Assembly (NCBI GenBank): GCA_026398875.1
Contig: JAPLSB010000016.1
Coordinates: 1-64,000, forward strand
Direction: 5' to 3'
Source: Gammaproteobacteria bacterium
GTDB taxonomy: Bacteria > Pseudomonadota > Gammaproteobacteria > Nevskiales > Nevskiaceae
DNA: 64,000 bases
Shown: positions 44,274 to 52,787 of the stretch, piece by piece
How the letters are laid out: the number at the start of each line of letters is the position of its first letter
Numbering within the stretch: position 1 is the first letter of the stretch
Translations under genes and position numbers: made by a program
Notes under the pieces: generated by a model
What the model was told of the DNA's origin: nothing
The model's input: the letters and a program-made list of their open reading frames with translations, nothing else
Databases searched by the model: none

Positions 44274-44301
44274 CTCCCCCGTGCGCGGGGGAGATTTTTT
44301 T
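44274..44301 (+). terminator. Intrinsic terminator just upstream of the foldase gene
   Basis: CTCCCCC (44274-44280) pairs with GGGGGAG (44287-44293), followed by A and seven T residues (44295-44301). This is the canonical Rho-independent form. It ends only 27 nt before the next ATG, so downstream genes are expressed by read-through or from another promoter. Confidence 0.75.
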
Positions 44302-44328
44302 ATTGATCGTCACCGGAGCACCACCTCG

Positions 44329-45243
44329 ATGCTGCAGTTCCCGTTTTCCCGCTTCAAGCAGGCTCTGGCCATGGTCGGCTTCCTCGCCGTCACCAGCACC
44401 GTCCATGCGCAGGCCGCTTCGGCAACGCCGGCAGAGGCCGGGCTGGCCGTCGACGTATCCGTCAATGGCAAGCCGATCACGCGCAACCACATCACCCTGA
44501 TGGGTGCCAATTTCACGCAGGACCGTCAGGCGCCGGGCCCGGAAGCGCAGGCCGCTGCCCGCGCCGAGCTGATCACCCAGGAAGTGCTGGCCCAGGCCGC
44601 GCTGAAGGAAGGCCTCGACAAGAAGCCGGTGGTCGCTGACCAGATCGCGTTCCAGCAGCGGGCGATCCTGTCGCGCGCCTATCTGGAGGATTACTTCATC
44701 AGGAATCCGGTCACCGACGACACGCTGAAGACCGCGTACGACTTTTCCGTCGCCGGCGGCAAGCTCACCGAATACAAGGTTCGCCACATCCTGGTGAACG
44801 ATCTGCCGAAGGCCGAGGAACTGGCCGGCCGGCTGGCCAAGGGCGAGGACTTCATCGCGCTGGCCAAGGTCGAAACGCTCGATCCGGGCGGTCAGAACAA
44901 CGGCGGCGATCTCGGCTGGTTCCGCCCGGACATCTTCGTTGACGCCAACTTCGCGCGCGCCGTGCAGGCGCTGAAGAAAGGCGAGGTCAGCAAGCAGCCG
45001 GTGCGCAGCCGTTTCGGCTGGCACCTGATCAAGCTCGAGGACGGCCCGCGTCCGGTGACCAATGCCGCGAAGTGGGACCAGCTCGACGAGCCGGTCAAGC
45101 AGGCGCTGCGCCAGCGTTCCGCACAGGCGCGCCTGGAAGCGCTGACCGAAGGCCTGACCGCCAAGGCCAAGCTGGCCGGGCCAGGTCTTGCCGCCAACAG
45201 CACGTCTGCCGCCGCTGGCAGCAAGAGCAAGCGCGCGCCGTGA
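44329..45243 (+). CDS. Periplasmic parvulin-type peptidyl-prolyl isomerase (SurA/PpiC-like)
   Basis: 304 aa from the ATG at 44329 (GGAG at 44314-44317). The signal peptide ends at about AQAAS. An N-terminal helical chaperone segment (about residues 35-140) is followed by one rotamase domain: YKVRHILV, GEDFIALAK, GGDLGWF and RFGWHLIKLED, all typical of parvulins. The C-terminal tail is Lys/Ala/Ser rich. It probably assists folding of exported proteins; placed after the 932-aa protein gene, a dedicated foldase role is inferred. Its stop overlaps an ATG of the next frame. Confidence 0.88.
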   Translation: MLQFPFSRFKQALAMVGFLAVTSTVHAQAASATPAEAGLAVDVSVNGKPITRNHITLMGANFTQDRQAPGPEAQAAARAELITQEVLAQAALKEGLDKKPVVADQIAFQQRAILSRAYLEDYFIRNPVTDDTLKTAYDFSVAGGKLTEYKVRHILVNDLPKAEELAGRLAKGEDFIALAKVETLDPGGQNNGGDLGWFRPDIFVDANFARAVQALKKGEVSKQPVRSRFGWHLIKLEDGPRPVTNAAKWDQLDEPVKQALRQRSAQARLEALTEGLTAKAKLAGPGLAANSTSAAAGSKSKRAP

Positions 45244-45278
45244 TGCGCCGCGATCCATCCTCGCTGGAGATTTCGCAG

Positions 45279-46016
45279 ATGACTCGTCATTCCACGCACA
45301 CCACGGCGCTGGCGCTGTCGGCCGCGCTGCTGCTGTCGGCTTGCGCGCAGCCGGCGGCGAAGCCCGAGGCCGCCGCCGCGACGCCGGTGGCCGACGCCGG
45401 CAGCAACGATCCTTCGAAGCAGGTGCCGCCGACCTTGTCGACGCTTGATCCGTCGAAGCTGTCGGACGAGGACCGCATCGGTTTGACCACGCACTTCGCA
45501 CGCATCGGCGATCTGGCTGCGCTGAAGCGGATGCTCGATGCCGGGGTCGACGTCAATGCGCACGACACGCTGGACCAGACGCCGCTGATCGCGGCGGTCA
45601 GCCAGAATTCGGTCGAAGCCGTCAGCGAAGTACTGCGGCGCGGCGCAAAGCTCGACATCGTCGACAAGGCCGGCTGGTCGCCGCTGCATTTCGCGACCTA
45701 CTTCAGCGACCAGACCGCCGTGATGAAGCTGCTGCTCGACGCCGGTGCCAACGTCAATGCCCAGAACGATCGCGGCATCACGTCGCTGTACTTCGCCGCC
45801 GCCACCGGCCACGAAGCGCAGGTGAAGCTGCTGCTGGCGCGGGGAGCCGATTTCAAGATCGCGTCGAAGACCGGCTGGACGCCGCTGCGGATCGCCAAGG
45901 TCAAGGGCATCGAGCCGATTGCCAAGCTGCTTGACCCGGAAGGCAAGGGCGATGGCAGCCCGGAGCCGGCGCCGCTGTCGTCCAGCGCGGCCCAGCCGGC
46001 TGCCGGCGGTTCCTGA
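45279..46016 (+). CDS. Ankyrin-repeat lipoprotein
   Basis: 245 aa from the ATG at 45279, with GGAG at 45266-45269; an ATG at 45243 overlaps the previous stop but is followed by no signal peptide. Lipobox LLLSAC marks a lipoprotein (Cys about residue 22). After an alanine-rich linker, about four to five ankyrin repeats run from residues 65 to 215, with motifs such as GWSPLHFA, GANVNAQNDRG and GWTPLRIAK. Periplasmic ankyrin proteins are known partners of catalases and other redox proteins; here the partner is unknown, perhaps the large exported protein. Confidence 0.85.
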   Translation: MTRHSTHTTALALSAALLLSACAQPAAKPEAAAATPVADAGSNDPSKQVPPTLSTLDPSKLSDEDRIGLTTHFARIGDLAALKRMLDAGVDVNAHDTLDQTPLIAAVSQNSVEAVSEVLRRGAKLDIVDKAGWSPLHFATYFSDQTAVMKLLLDAGANVNAQNDRGITSLYFAAATGHEAQVKLLLARGADFKIASKTGWTPLRIAKVKGIEPIAKLLDPEGKGDGSPEPAPLSSSAAQPAAGGS

Positions 46017-46029
46017 GCGATCCCGGCGC

Positions 46030-46902
46030 ATGCAACGTCGCGGCTGCCTGCTCGCGGTGCTGCTGCTGGCTTCGGCCAGCAGCAGTGGCCATGAGGGCCA
46101 TGCGCATCGCGACGCGGCACCGCTGTCGGCGCCAGCGTCGGCAACCGTTCCGCTGGCGGCGAGCGCGCCGGTGGCTGCAGCCGCTGTCGGCGAGGCACTG
46201 AACCGCCGCCCGGCGCGGGTCATTGCCGATGTCCGCAAATCGGTGCTTGTCGCCGCGCCGGAGGCCGGTGTGCTTGAAGCGCCGCCGGGCGGCTTCAAAC
46301 GCGCAGGGCAGAAGGTCGTGGCCGGGGAACTGCTGGGTCGGCTGCGACCGGCGACGCCGCAGCTGCAGCGTCGCGACATCGAAGCCAAGCTTGTCGAGGC
46401 GCGTCGCGATGCCGATATCGGAGCCCTGCAGATCGACCGCTACGGCATCACCGAAGCGCAGCGCTTCGACGTCAGCCTGCCGACCCAGACCTTGCAGATC
46501 CTGACTGACTACACGGCTGCCAAGACACGCCGCGAGCAGCTGCAAACCAGCCTTGATGGCACGGTCGAGATTCGTGCGCCGCGCAGCGGTCGCGTGCTGC
46601 GCGCCGATGCCGATGCCAGCCGGCAGTTCGAGCCCGGCGAAGCGGTGTTCGCGATTCAGTCGGACGGCGACGCGCTGGTCATCGAGCTGAAGGACACCGA
46701 CGAAGGCTTCGTCGCGCCGCTGTCCGCGCACGCCGTGCTGAGCGATGGCCGCGAGCTGCCGCTGACGCGCATCGGCAGCGGCTTCGATGCCAGCCAGCGC
46801 GCCCATGTCGCGCTGTACGCACCGGTCGGTCCCGCTGATGGCCTGATCATCAATCAGCGGCTGCGCCTGCAGTGGCCGCAGACAGAGGCCGTCAGCCGAT
46901 GA
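46030..46902 (+). CDS. Periplasmic adaptor subunit (HlyD/CusB-like) of a metal RND pump, first copy
   Basis: 290 aa. After a signal peptide (about residues 1-19) the mature chain begins GHEGHAHRD, a His-rich start like that of CzcB-type adaptors. The lipoyl/barrel-sandwich halves are seen at APEAGVLEAPPGGFKRAGQKVVAGELLGRL and VEIRAPRSGRVLRADADASRQFEPGEAVFAIQ, with a short helical hairpin between. It lacks a long C-terminal membrane-proximal domain. The stop overlaps the second adaptor start (ATGA). It should connect the HME pump encoded at 37920 to an outer-membrane channel. Confidence 0.82.
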   Translation: MQRRGCLLAVLLLASASSSGHEGHAHRDAAPLSAPASATVPLAASAPVAAAAVGEALNRRPARVIADVRKSVLVAAPEAGVLEAPPGGFKRAGQKVVAGELLGRLRPATPQLQRRDIEAKLVEARRDADIGALQIDRYGITEAQRFDVSLPTQTLQILTDYTAAKTRREQLQTSLDGTVEIRAPRSGRVLRADADASRQFEPGEAVFAIQSDGDALVIELKDTDEGFVAPLSAHAVLSDGRELPLTRIGSGFDASQRAHVALYAPVGPADGLIINQRLRLQWPQTEAVSR

Positions 46903-48026
46903 CGCCGATCCGTGGGCGGGTCATCACCGCCTTGCTGGCGGCCAGCCTCGGCGCGGCTGCGCACGAAGGCGAAATCCATCGTGATCCGGCTGCCGATAGC
47001 CCTGCAGCGGCTGGCGATTTCAGCCTGACGCGGCCGGTCCGGCTGGCTGACGGCAGCCTGCACGTCAGCACGGCGATGCAACAGCAGCTGAAGATTCGCA
47101 GCGACGCCTGGTCGGCGCGCACCCAGCCGCTGGAGGTCGCGCGGCTGGCGGCCGACGTGCAGGCGCAGCCGGATGCCGCGCTGGCCGTGGTCGCGATCGA
47201 ACGCGGCCGCCTCGAAGCGCCGGACCGTGGCTGGCTGCTGCCCGGCCAGCAGGTCGCGGCTGGACAGCTGCTGGCCTGGCTGCGGCCGCAGCTGAGCCAG
47301 CAGGAACGCGCCGACCGCCGCGCCCGTCTGGCCAAGCTGGAAGCGGAACTGGCGATCGTCGACGTCAATGTCGAGCGCCAGCAGTTGCAGAGCGCCGTCA
47401 ACAGCGAGGCCGGCGGTGTCGCCAGCGGCAATATCTGGGTCGAGAAATATCTGGCCGAACGCACGGCCATGCGCCGCAACCGCGATCTGCTGGCGCAGAG
47501 CCTCGACGATCGCATCGCGCTGCGCGCGCCGCATGGCGGCCGCGTGCTGAACATCGCGGCCGCACCGGGTGCCGTGGTCGAAGCCGGCAGCGCCGTGCTG
47601 CGGCTGTCCGATAGCCGCGCGCTGCAGCTGGTAGCCGTGCATCAGCAGGCCGGACTCGGTGCGCGGATCGCCGCTGCACGCCTGCTCGATGGCAGCCTGC
47701 TGGTGCCGCGCGGTGAAGAGCCGCTGGCCGACGGCAGCGGTTGGCGTCTGCGCGTCGACGTGCCCGCCGGGCATTCGCCGCTGGTCGCCGGGCAAGTGGT
47801 GCGCTTCGAGATCTCGTTGCGTGCGCCGGCCGGCACCGTCGCGATTCCGGCCAGCGCCTGCGTGAGCCGTGCCGGTGCCGCCGAAGTCTGGTTGCAGCGC
47901 GGCGAGGAGCGCTTCGAAGTGCGGCAGATCGCTTCCTGCCGGGGCAATCGTGCCGCGACGCCGTTGCTCGCCGATGGCGACCGGATCGTCACGCAGGGCG
48001 CTGCACTGCTGAGTCGCTATCGCTGA
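46899..48026 (+). CDS. Periplasmic adaptor subunit (HlyD/CusB-like) of a metal RND pump, second copy
   Basis: 375 aa from the ATG at 46899. The signal peptide ends LGAAA, leaving mature HEGEIHRDPA. Barrel-sandwich halves are at APDRGWLLPGQQVAAGQLLAWLRP and IALRAPHGGRVLNIAAAPGAVVEAGSAVLRL, joined by a helical hairpin (about residues 137-205). A beta-barrel and membrane-proximal domain follow, with IPASACVSRAG and TQGAALL typical of this family. Two adaptors in tandem suggest a hetero-oligomeric ring, as in a few RND systems. The 3' end overlaps the convergent gene at 48017. Confidence 0.87.
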   Translation: MTPIRGRVITALLAASLGAAAHEGEIHRDPAADSPAAAGDFSLTRPVRLADGSLHVSTAMQQQLKIRSDAWSARTQPLEVARLAADVQAQPDAALAVVAIERGRLEAPDRGWLLPGQQVAAGQLLAWLRPQLSQQERADRRARLAKLEAELAIVDVNVERQQLQSAVNSEAGGVASGNIWVEKYLAERTAMRRNRDLLAQSLDDRIALRAPHGGRVLNIAAAPGAVVEAGSAVLRLSDSRALQLVAVHQQAGLGARIAAARLLDGSLLVPRGEEPLADGSGWRLRVDVPAGHSPLVAGQVVRFEISLRAPAGTVAIPASACVSRAGAAEVWLQRGEERFEVRQIASCRGNRAATPLLADGDRIVTQGAALLSRYR

Positions 48027-48460
48027 GCAGCCGGTTTCCACCGATGCCGTTCTCGGCTGACCGAGCCATCGTGCAGTGACGGTACTGCGTTGCCGAGGCC
48101 GGGTTCGGACTTCGCGGCCGGCTTCGACTTCAGCTTTTTCTTCGCTTTCGATTTCGGCTGCGGATCCGGCTGCGCAGGACCGCCATCAGCCGGCCGGCAG
48201 CGCCGTCCGGAGTAGATCGCCAGTGCGGCAAGCTGCCCGGCTTCCCGATGCACGCCGACCAGCTTGGCATCGCAGCCCTGGATGCAGATCGACGCAGGTG
48301 CGGTGGTGCGATTGAGCACGACGGATGCCGCCGGCTGATGAATCCTGACCTCGCAGCGCGTCGGCTTGAGCGCGGGCTTGTGCGCGCGCTTGCTGGCGGC
48401 AAGTGCAGTGGTTGCGGTCATCGTCAGGATGATCGCCAGGATCGGCACGCGAGTCGGCAT
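48017..48460 (-). CDS. Small exported basic protein, unknown
   Basis: 147 aa if started at the ATG at 48460, which gives a signal peptide (MPTRVPILAIILTMTATTALA); an ATG at 48520 would add 20 residues. The mature protein is short, with four cysteines near the middle (about residues 33-85) and a C-terminal tail rich in Lys/Ala/Pro. I do not recognise a family. It overlaps the second adaptor gene by 10 bp tail to tail and is preceded by the TonB-receptor hairpin. Confidence 0.5.
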   Translation of the reverse strand: MPTRVPILAIILTMTATTALAASKRAHKPALKPTRCEVRIHQPAASVVLNRTTAPASICIQGCDAKLVGVHREAGQLAALAIYSGRRCRPADGGPAQPDPQPKSKAKKKLKSKPAAKSEPGLGNAVPSLHDGSVSRERHRWKPAAQR

Positions 48461-48562
48461 CGGGACTTGGGTTGGCAGGCTTCGGGGCGCGAAGTGCGAC
48501 CGGTGCGCATTGGAACCCATCGTCCAGAGGCCTGCAGACGCGGCGGCGTGAACGGCAGCGGC

Positions 48563-48589
48563 GATCCGCCCGGCGCCGCCGGACGGATC
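48563..48589 (-). terminator. Hairpin after the TonB-dependent receptor gene
   Basis: GATCCG (48563-48568) pairs with CGGATC (48584-48589), and an inner CCGGC (48570-48574) pairs with GCCGG (48578-48582), giving an 11-bp stem with one mismatch and a 3-nt loop. It lies 17 nt beyond the receptor stop on the minus strand and has no T tract. Confidence 0.5.
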
Positions 48590-48605
48590 TACCTTGCTTG
48601 CGATC

Positions 48606-51062
48606 TCAGCGGATGTCGTAGCTCATCGTCACGCCGACGATGCGCGGCGGGCCGGCGTAGGCGAACGCGGTATCGCCGAGATTGACCACCGATGCGCGGT
48701 AGAACTCGTTGGTCAGGTTGCGGGCGAACGCGGTCACCTGCCAGTGCTGTCCCGGTGCCGAGAAGCCGAGCCGCAGATCGACGATCTGGTGCTCGTTGAG
48801 CGCAAAGAACGGGTCGCCTTCCAGCGTGGAGTTGGTCTCGCCGGTGTGGCTCCAGGTGACGCCCGGCGACACGTTCAGGGAATCGGCGATCGTGAACGTG
48901 TAGTTGGCCAGCACGCTGGCCTGCAGCCGGGGCGCGTAGTTGAACGGCCGGCCAGCGAAGTCGAAGTCGTCGCCGGTCGCGGTCAGGCCGACGAACTCGA
49001 TGACCTTGGTGCGCACATACGAGCCGAGCGCGGTGATGTTCAGGTTGCGGATCGGCAGCCAGGTCGCGGTGATCTCGCCGCCCTGCACGCGGGATTTCGG
49101 CACGTTCTGCAGATACTGCAGGTTGCCGAAGATCGGGTCCGAGAAGTAGGTCAGCAGCTGCTTGTCCTTGTACTCGTACTGGAACGCAGCGCTGTTGATC
49201 TGCACGCGATTGCCGAACAGGCCGACCTTGGCGCCGACTTCGTAGGCATCGAGCCGCTCCTGCACCACCGGCGCCAGACTGGCCTGGTCGACCGAAAACA
49301 CGGTCGGGAAGCCGCCGGACTTGTAGCCGCGCGTGTACGAGCCGTAGAACAGCAGGTCGTCGGTCGGCGTCCAGCTGAGCACGCTGCGATAGGCGAGGTT
49401 GTCCTGCTTCAGCTGGCCGGCGACCAGCCCGGTGTTGCCGTCGGCATCGACGCTGCCGCACTCGCCGGGCCGGACCACCGAATTGCCGCCGCGGGCGATG
49501 CTGGCAAAGGTAAACAGGGCCGACAGCGGCAGGATCGAATCGTTGTCGACGTTCTCGTAGGTGCAGCCCTGGTAGCTTTGGGTTTCGCGCGAATAGCGCA
49601 CGCCGGCGGTCAGCTTCAGCGTGTCGACGAATTCCCAGCTGGCATCGGCGAACACGCCGTTGGAACGCGTCTGGCCGTCACCGCGCGCCGAGCCACGGTT
49701 CAGCACCAGCGGCGTGAACAGCGGCGGCGTCGATCCGAAGGTCGGGAAGTTCAGGCTGTTGTCGGAGGCGCGTCCTTCGCTGACGATGCCGTATTCGTCG
49801 TAATTGGCATTGACGCCGACGATGAAGTCGGCGTGCTCGCCGAGATTGCCTTCCAGACGAATCTCGCCCGAGGTCGAGCGGATGTTGCCGGTCAGGAACT
49901 GATCGATGTTCTCCAGATCGGTGCCGCCCTGCGGCAGCGCCGAGCCGTCGCTGCGCACCTGCGAAAACGCGAACAGGCCGACCAGCCGGTAGTCGTCGCT
50001 GATCTGCCACTGCGGCTTCAGCGTGGCGTTCCAGAAGTTGTCGTTCAAGCCGAAGCCGCCATCCGGATTCCAGTCGGCCACCTTGCTGTTGTTGTTGTTG
50101 GCGATGAACGGATAGTCGCGCAGCCGTGGCGAAATCGCGGCATTGCCCGGCAGCAGCGGGTTCTGCGGCCGGATGTCGACGGCAAACGGCGCCTGCGGCT
50201 CGCTCTTGTCGAGCCAGCCGGATACCGCCAGCCGCACGCTGACATCCTCGATCACGTCCCAGTCGACGATGCCGCGCGCGGCCCGCTTGGAAACCTTGCC
50301 GAGGCGGTCGTCCGGGCGGGTGTTGCTGCGCTGCCAGCCGATGTTGGATTCGCTCAAGGAACCGGCCAGCCGCACGCGCACCGAATCCCCCAGCGGGCCG
50401 CTGATGAAGCCTTCGGTGTCGAAGCGGCCATAGCTGCCGCCGGTCGCTTCGAGGCCGGCAGCGAACTGGCGCGTCGGCTTGTTGGCGATGTAGTTGATGG
50501 TGCCGCCGGTCGAGTTGCGGCCATACAGCGTGCCCTGCGGACCCTTCAGCACTTCGACGCGGCGCAGGTCGAGGTTCGGGCCCTTGGTCATCACCGGGTA
50601 GGGCAGTGCGACTTCATCGAGATAGACGCCGACCGTCGACTGATTGGCGAAGCTGGAATCGGCGAAGCCGACGCCGCGCAGCGTATAGATCGGCGTGTTG
50701 AAGCCGGAATCGGCATAGGTGAAGCCGGCGACCAGCTTCGACAGTTCGCGGGTATCGCGCACGCCGATGGCTTTCAGGTCGTCACCGCCATAGGCGCTGA
50801 TCGAGGTCGGAATGTCGTCGATGTAGCCGTCGCGCCGGGTGGCGGTGACGACGATTTCCTCGATGCGAGTCACGGCCGGCCCGGCGGCCGGCGCCGCGGC
50901 GGCTGTGGCGTCGGCGCTGGCCGGCTTTGCTTCGGGGGCAGCAGCAGCGGCTGTGCCTTCATCGATCGCGGCGGCGGCGTCCTGGGCGAGCACGGATGCG
51001 CTCCAGGGCGAGACGAGGCCACCAATCGTGGCGGCGGAAACAAGGGTACGGAGCGTCTTCAT
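48606..51062 (-). CDS. TonB-dependent outer-membrane receptor
   Basis: 818 aa. The signal peptide ends SVLAQ. After an alanine-rich linker the TonB-box/plug begins at EEIVVTATRR and continues with the plug motifs DDIPTSISAYGGDDLKAIGV and VLKGPQGTLYGRNSTGGTINYI. The barrel follows with alternating aromatic strands, ending VTMSYDIR (an unusual basic end; most end in Phe). It belongs to the iron-complex/sugar-type receptor group, but substrate is unknown. It lies 15 bp downstream of cysB in what looks like a mop-amidotransferase-cysB-receptor operon. Confidence 0.9.
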   Translation of the reverse strand: MKTLRTLVSAATIGGLVSPWSASVLAQDAAAAIDEGTAAAAAPEAKPASADATAAAAPAAGPAVTRIEEIVVTATRRDGYIDDIPTSISAYGGDDLKAIGVRDTRELSKLVAGFTYADSGFNTPIYTLRGVGFADSSFANQSTVGVYLDEVALPYPVMTKGPNLDLRRVEVLKGPQGTLYGRNSTGGTINYIANKPTRQFAAGLEATGGSYGRFDTEGFISGPLGDSVRVRLAGSLSESNIGWQRSNTRPDDRLGKVSKRAARGIVDWDVIEDVSVRLAVSGWLDKSEPQAPFAVDIRPQNPLLPGNAAISPRLRDYPFIANNNNSKVADWNPDGGFGLNDNFWNATLKPQWQISDDYRLVGLFAFSQVRSDGSALPQGGTDLENIDQFLTGNIRSTSGEIRLEGNLGEHADFIVGVNANYDEYGIVSEGRASDNSLNFPTFGSTPPLFTPLVLNRGSARGDGQTRSNGVFADASWEFVDTLKLTAGVRYSRETQSYQGCTYENVDNDSILPLSALFTFASIARGGNSVVRPGECGSVDADGNTGLVAGQLKQDNLAYRSVLSWTPTDDLLFYGSYTRGYKSGGFPTVFSVDQASLAPVVQERLDAYEVGAKVGLFGNRVQINSAAFQYEYKDKQLLTYFSDPIFGNLQYLQNVPKSRVQGGEITATWLPIRNLNITALGSYVRTKVIEFVGLTATGDDFDFAGRPFNYAPRLQASVLANYTFTIADSLNVSPGVTWSHTGETNSTLEGDPFFALNEHQIVDLRLGFSAPGQHWQVTAFARNLTNEFYRASVVNLGDTAFAYAGPPRIVGVTMSYDIR

Positions 51063-51077
51063 CGGATCAGCGGCGGG

Positions 51078-52073
51078 TCAGCGTTTCTGGAGGGTCGGGA
51101 AGCGTTCGGCAACCAGACGACGGCGTTGCTCGGGATCGGGAATCGCGGCGACGGCTTCCACCACATCGCGCGTCAGATGCGGCGCGAAGCGCTGGATGAA
51201 ATCGAACATGAAGCCGCGCAGGAACATGCCGTGGCGAAAGCCGATGTGCGTCGTGCTGGGTTCGAACAGGTGATCGACCGGCAGGCTGACCAGGTCGTGG
51301 TCCAGCGTCTCGTCATGCGACATCGAGGCAACGATGCCGATGCCCAGCCCCAGCCGCACATAGGTCTTGATGACGTCGGCATCGACAGCGGTCAGCACCA
51401 CGTCCGGCCGCAGCCCCTGCGCGGCGAACGCCTGGTCGAGCTTCGAGCGGCCGGTAAAGCCGAACGTGTAGGTGATCACCGGATGTTCGGCGATCGCCTG
51501 CAGGCTCAGGTCCTGCGGATGGCTGCGGTAGGCCAGTGCCAGCGGATGATCCGGCGGCACCAGAATGCTGCGATTCCAGTGGTAGCACGGCAGCATCACC
51601 AGATCGTCGAAATGTTCGAGCGCCTCGGTGGCGATCGCGAAATCGGCTGTGCCTTCGACCGCCTGCTTGGCGATCTGCGGCGGACTGCCCTGGTGCAGGT
51701 GCAGCGCCACCGACGGCCAGGCATTGCGGAAGCCGCTGATCACCGGCGGCAGCGCATAGCGCGCCTGCGTGTGCGTGGTGGCGACACTCAGATCGCCGCG
51801 ATCGGCGGTGCGGAACTCCGAGGCGATGTTGCGGATGTTGTCGGCCTCCAGCAGCAGCTTTCGCGTGTATTCCAGAATCCGCTTGCCGGCGGGCGTGATC
51901 TCGGCAATGTGCTTGCCGTTGCGCACGAAGATCTCGACACCCAGCTCCTCTTCAAGCAGACGCACCTGCTTGGAGACACCCGGTTGCGAGGTGAACAGTG
52001 CCTCGGCGGCGGCGGTGACGCTCAGGCCGCGCTTGGCGATTTCCTGCACGTAATGCAGCTGACGCAGTTTCAT
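51078..52073 (-). CDS. cysB: LysR-type regulator CysB
   Basis: 331 aa from the ATG at 52073. The N-terminal winged helix (residues 1-60) is MKLRQLHYVQEIAKRGLSVTAAAEAL then TSQPGVSKQVRLLEEELG, exactly the CysB/Cbl form. The effector domain has the sulfate/acetylserine-binding THTQARY segment and FTGRSKLDQAF. CysB controls sulfur assimilation genes in response to N-acetylserine. The gene is 15 bp upstream of the receptor gene, so local control of a sulfur-compound receptor is plausible (inferred). Confidence 0.92.
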   Translation of the reverse strand: MKLRQLHYVQEIAKRGLSVTAAAEALFTSQPGVSKQVRLLEEELGVEIFVRNGKHIAEITPAGKRILEYTRKLLLEADNIRNIASEFRTADRGDLSVATTHTQARYALPPVISGFRNAWPSVALHLHQGSPPQIAKQAVEGTADFAIATEALEHFDDLVMLPCYHWNRSILVPPDHPLALAYRSHPQDLSLQAIAEHPVITYTFGFTGRSKLDQAFAAQGLRPDVVLTAVDADVIKTYVRLGLGIGIVASMSHDETLDHDLVSLPVDHLFEPSTTHIGFRHGMFLRGFMFDFIQRFAPHLTRDVVEAVAAIPDPEQRRRLVAERFPTLQKR

Positions 52074-52131
52074 GACTGCTTTCCTTCTGGATGATGGTTG
52101 GCGGCGACCGGTGCAGCCGGATGCGCGCGGT

Positions 52132-52743
52132 TCAGCAGAACGAGGCTTCGGTTGCGCGGTAGACGCCGTCGTGGCCTTCCAGCGACAGCAGCCGGCGATC
52201 GACCCAGCGGGCATTGCTGAGCCACAGGCCGTTCCAGTCGACGCCATCGGCGCGATGCAGCAGTTCGATGCGGCCTTCGGCTTCGTCGAGGAACACGATC
52301 CGGTTCTGCGGCCCCAGCCAGGCATCGAGGATGTGGCGGAAGTCGCGGTCGTAGATCAGTCGCCGCCGGTTGGCGAGGAACGGGCCGAGGTAGTCGTGGA
52401 CCAGATGCCAGGTATCCGAACGGCCGGCCTGACGGATCTCGACCTTCGCCGTGCCGTTGTGCATCAGGTACAGCCCGTGGCTGAGCTTGAACGGATGCAG
52501 GTTTTCAGCGTGCGAGGAGCCGCGCGTGCGCCGCCGGAAGTGGAACGCGCAATTGCGCCCGGCGAACTGCTCGGCAAGCCGGGTGGCCAGTTCGACATCG
52601 GCAAAGCCGCTGCGCTCGATGCGCGGCTTGCCATGCGCATCGAAGCCCATGAAGCCGAAGCCGTCCGGGTTGTACTCGGCCGCGGATTGCAGCAGCGCAA
52701 CCGGCGTGGTCGCCCCTTCGGGCTGATGAATGATCAGGCACAT
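52132..52743 (-). CDS. Class II glutamine amidotransferase-like Ntn-hydrolase domain protein
   Basis: 203 aa. It starts Met-Cys, so Cys2 would be the N-terminal nucleophile after Met removal. The class II amidotransferase pattern is visible: YNPDGFGFMGFD, HFRRRTRGSSHAENLHPF (compare the HxRxxTxG...N.HPF of the family) and LMHNGT with the oxyanion Asn. There is no synthetase domain; proteins like this cleave or transfer an unknown amide. It lies 44 bp after the mop-like gene and 58 bp before cysB. Confidence 0.78.
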   Translation of the reverse strand: MCLIIHQPEGATTPVALLQSAAEYNPDGFGFMGFDAHGKPRIERSGFADVELATRLAEQFAGRNCAFHFRRRTRGSSHAENLHPFKLSHGLYLMHNGTAKVEIRQAGRSDTWHLVHDYLGPFLANRRRLIYDRDFRHILDAWLGPQNRIVFLDEAEGRIELLHRADGVDWNGLWLSNARWVDRRLLSLEGHDGVYRATEASFC

Positions 52744-52787
52744 GACGGAGGTCTCGAAGTCGTGACAGGCAGCGCGGGACGCCGACT

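Noticed and set aside
41176-45501. A 1441-codon minus-strand open frame
   Set aside because: It runs antisense to the 932-aa protein and foldase genes, lacks any domain or ribosome binding site, and its long Arg/Val/His-rich composition is typical of antisense frames in GC-rich coding DNA.
48594-52094. A 1166-codon plus-strand open frame
   Set aside because: It is antisense to the TonB receptor and cysB, both with clear motifs and starts; no recognisable domain.
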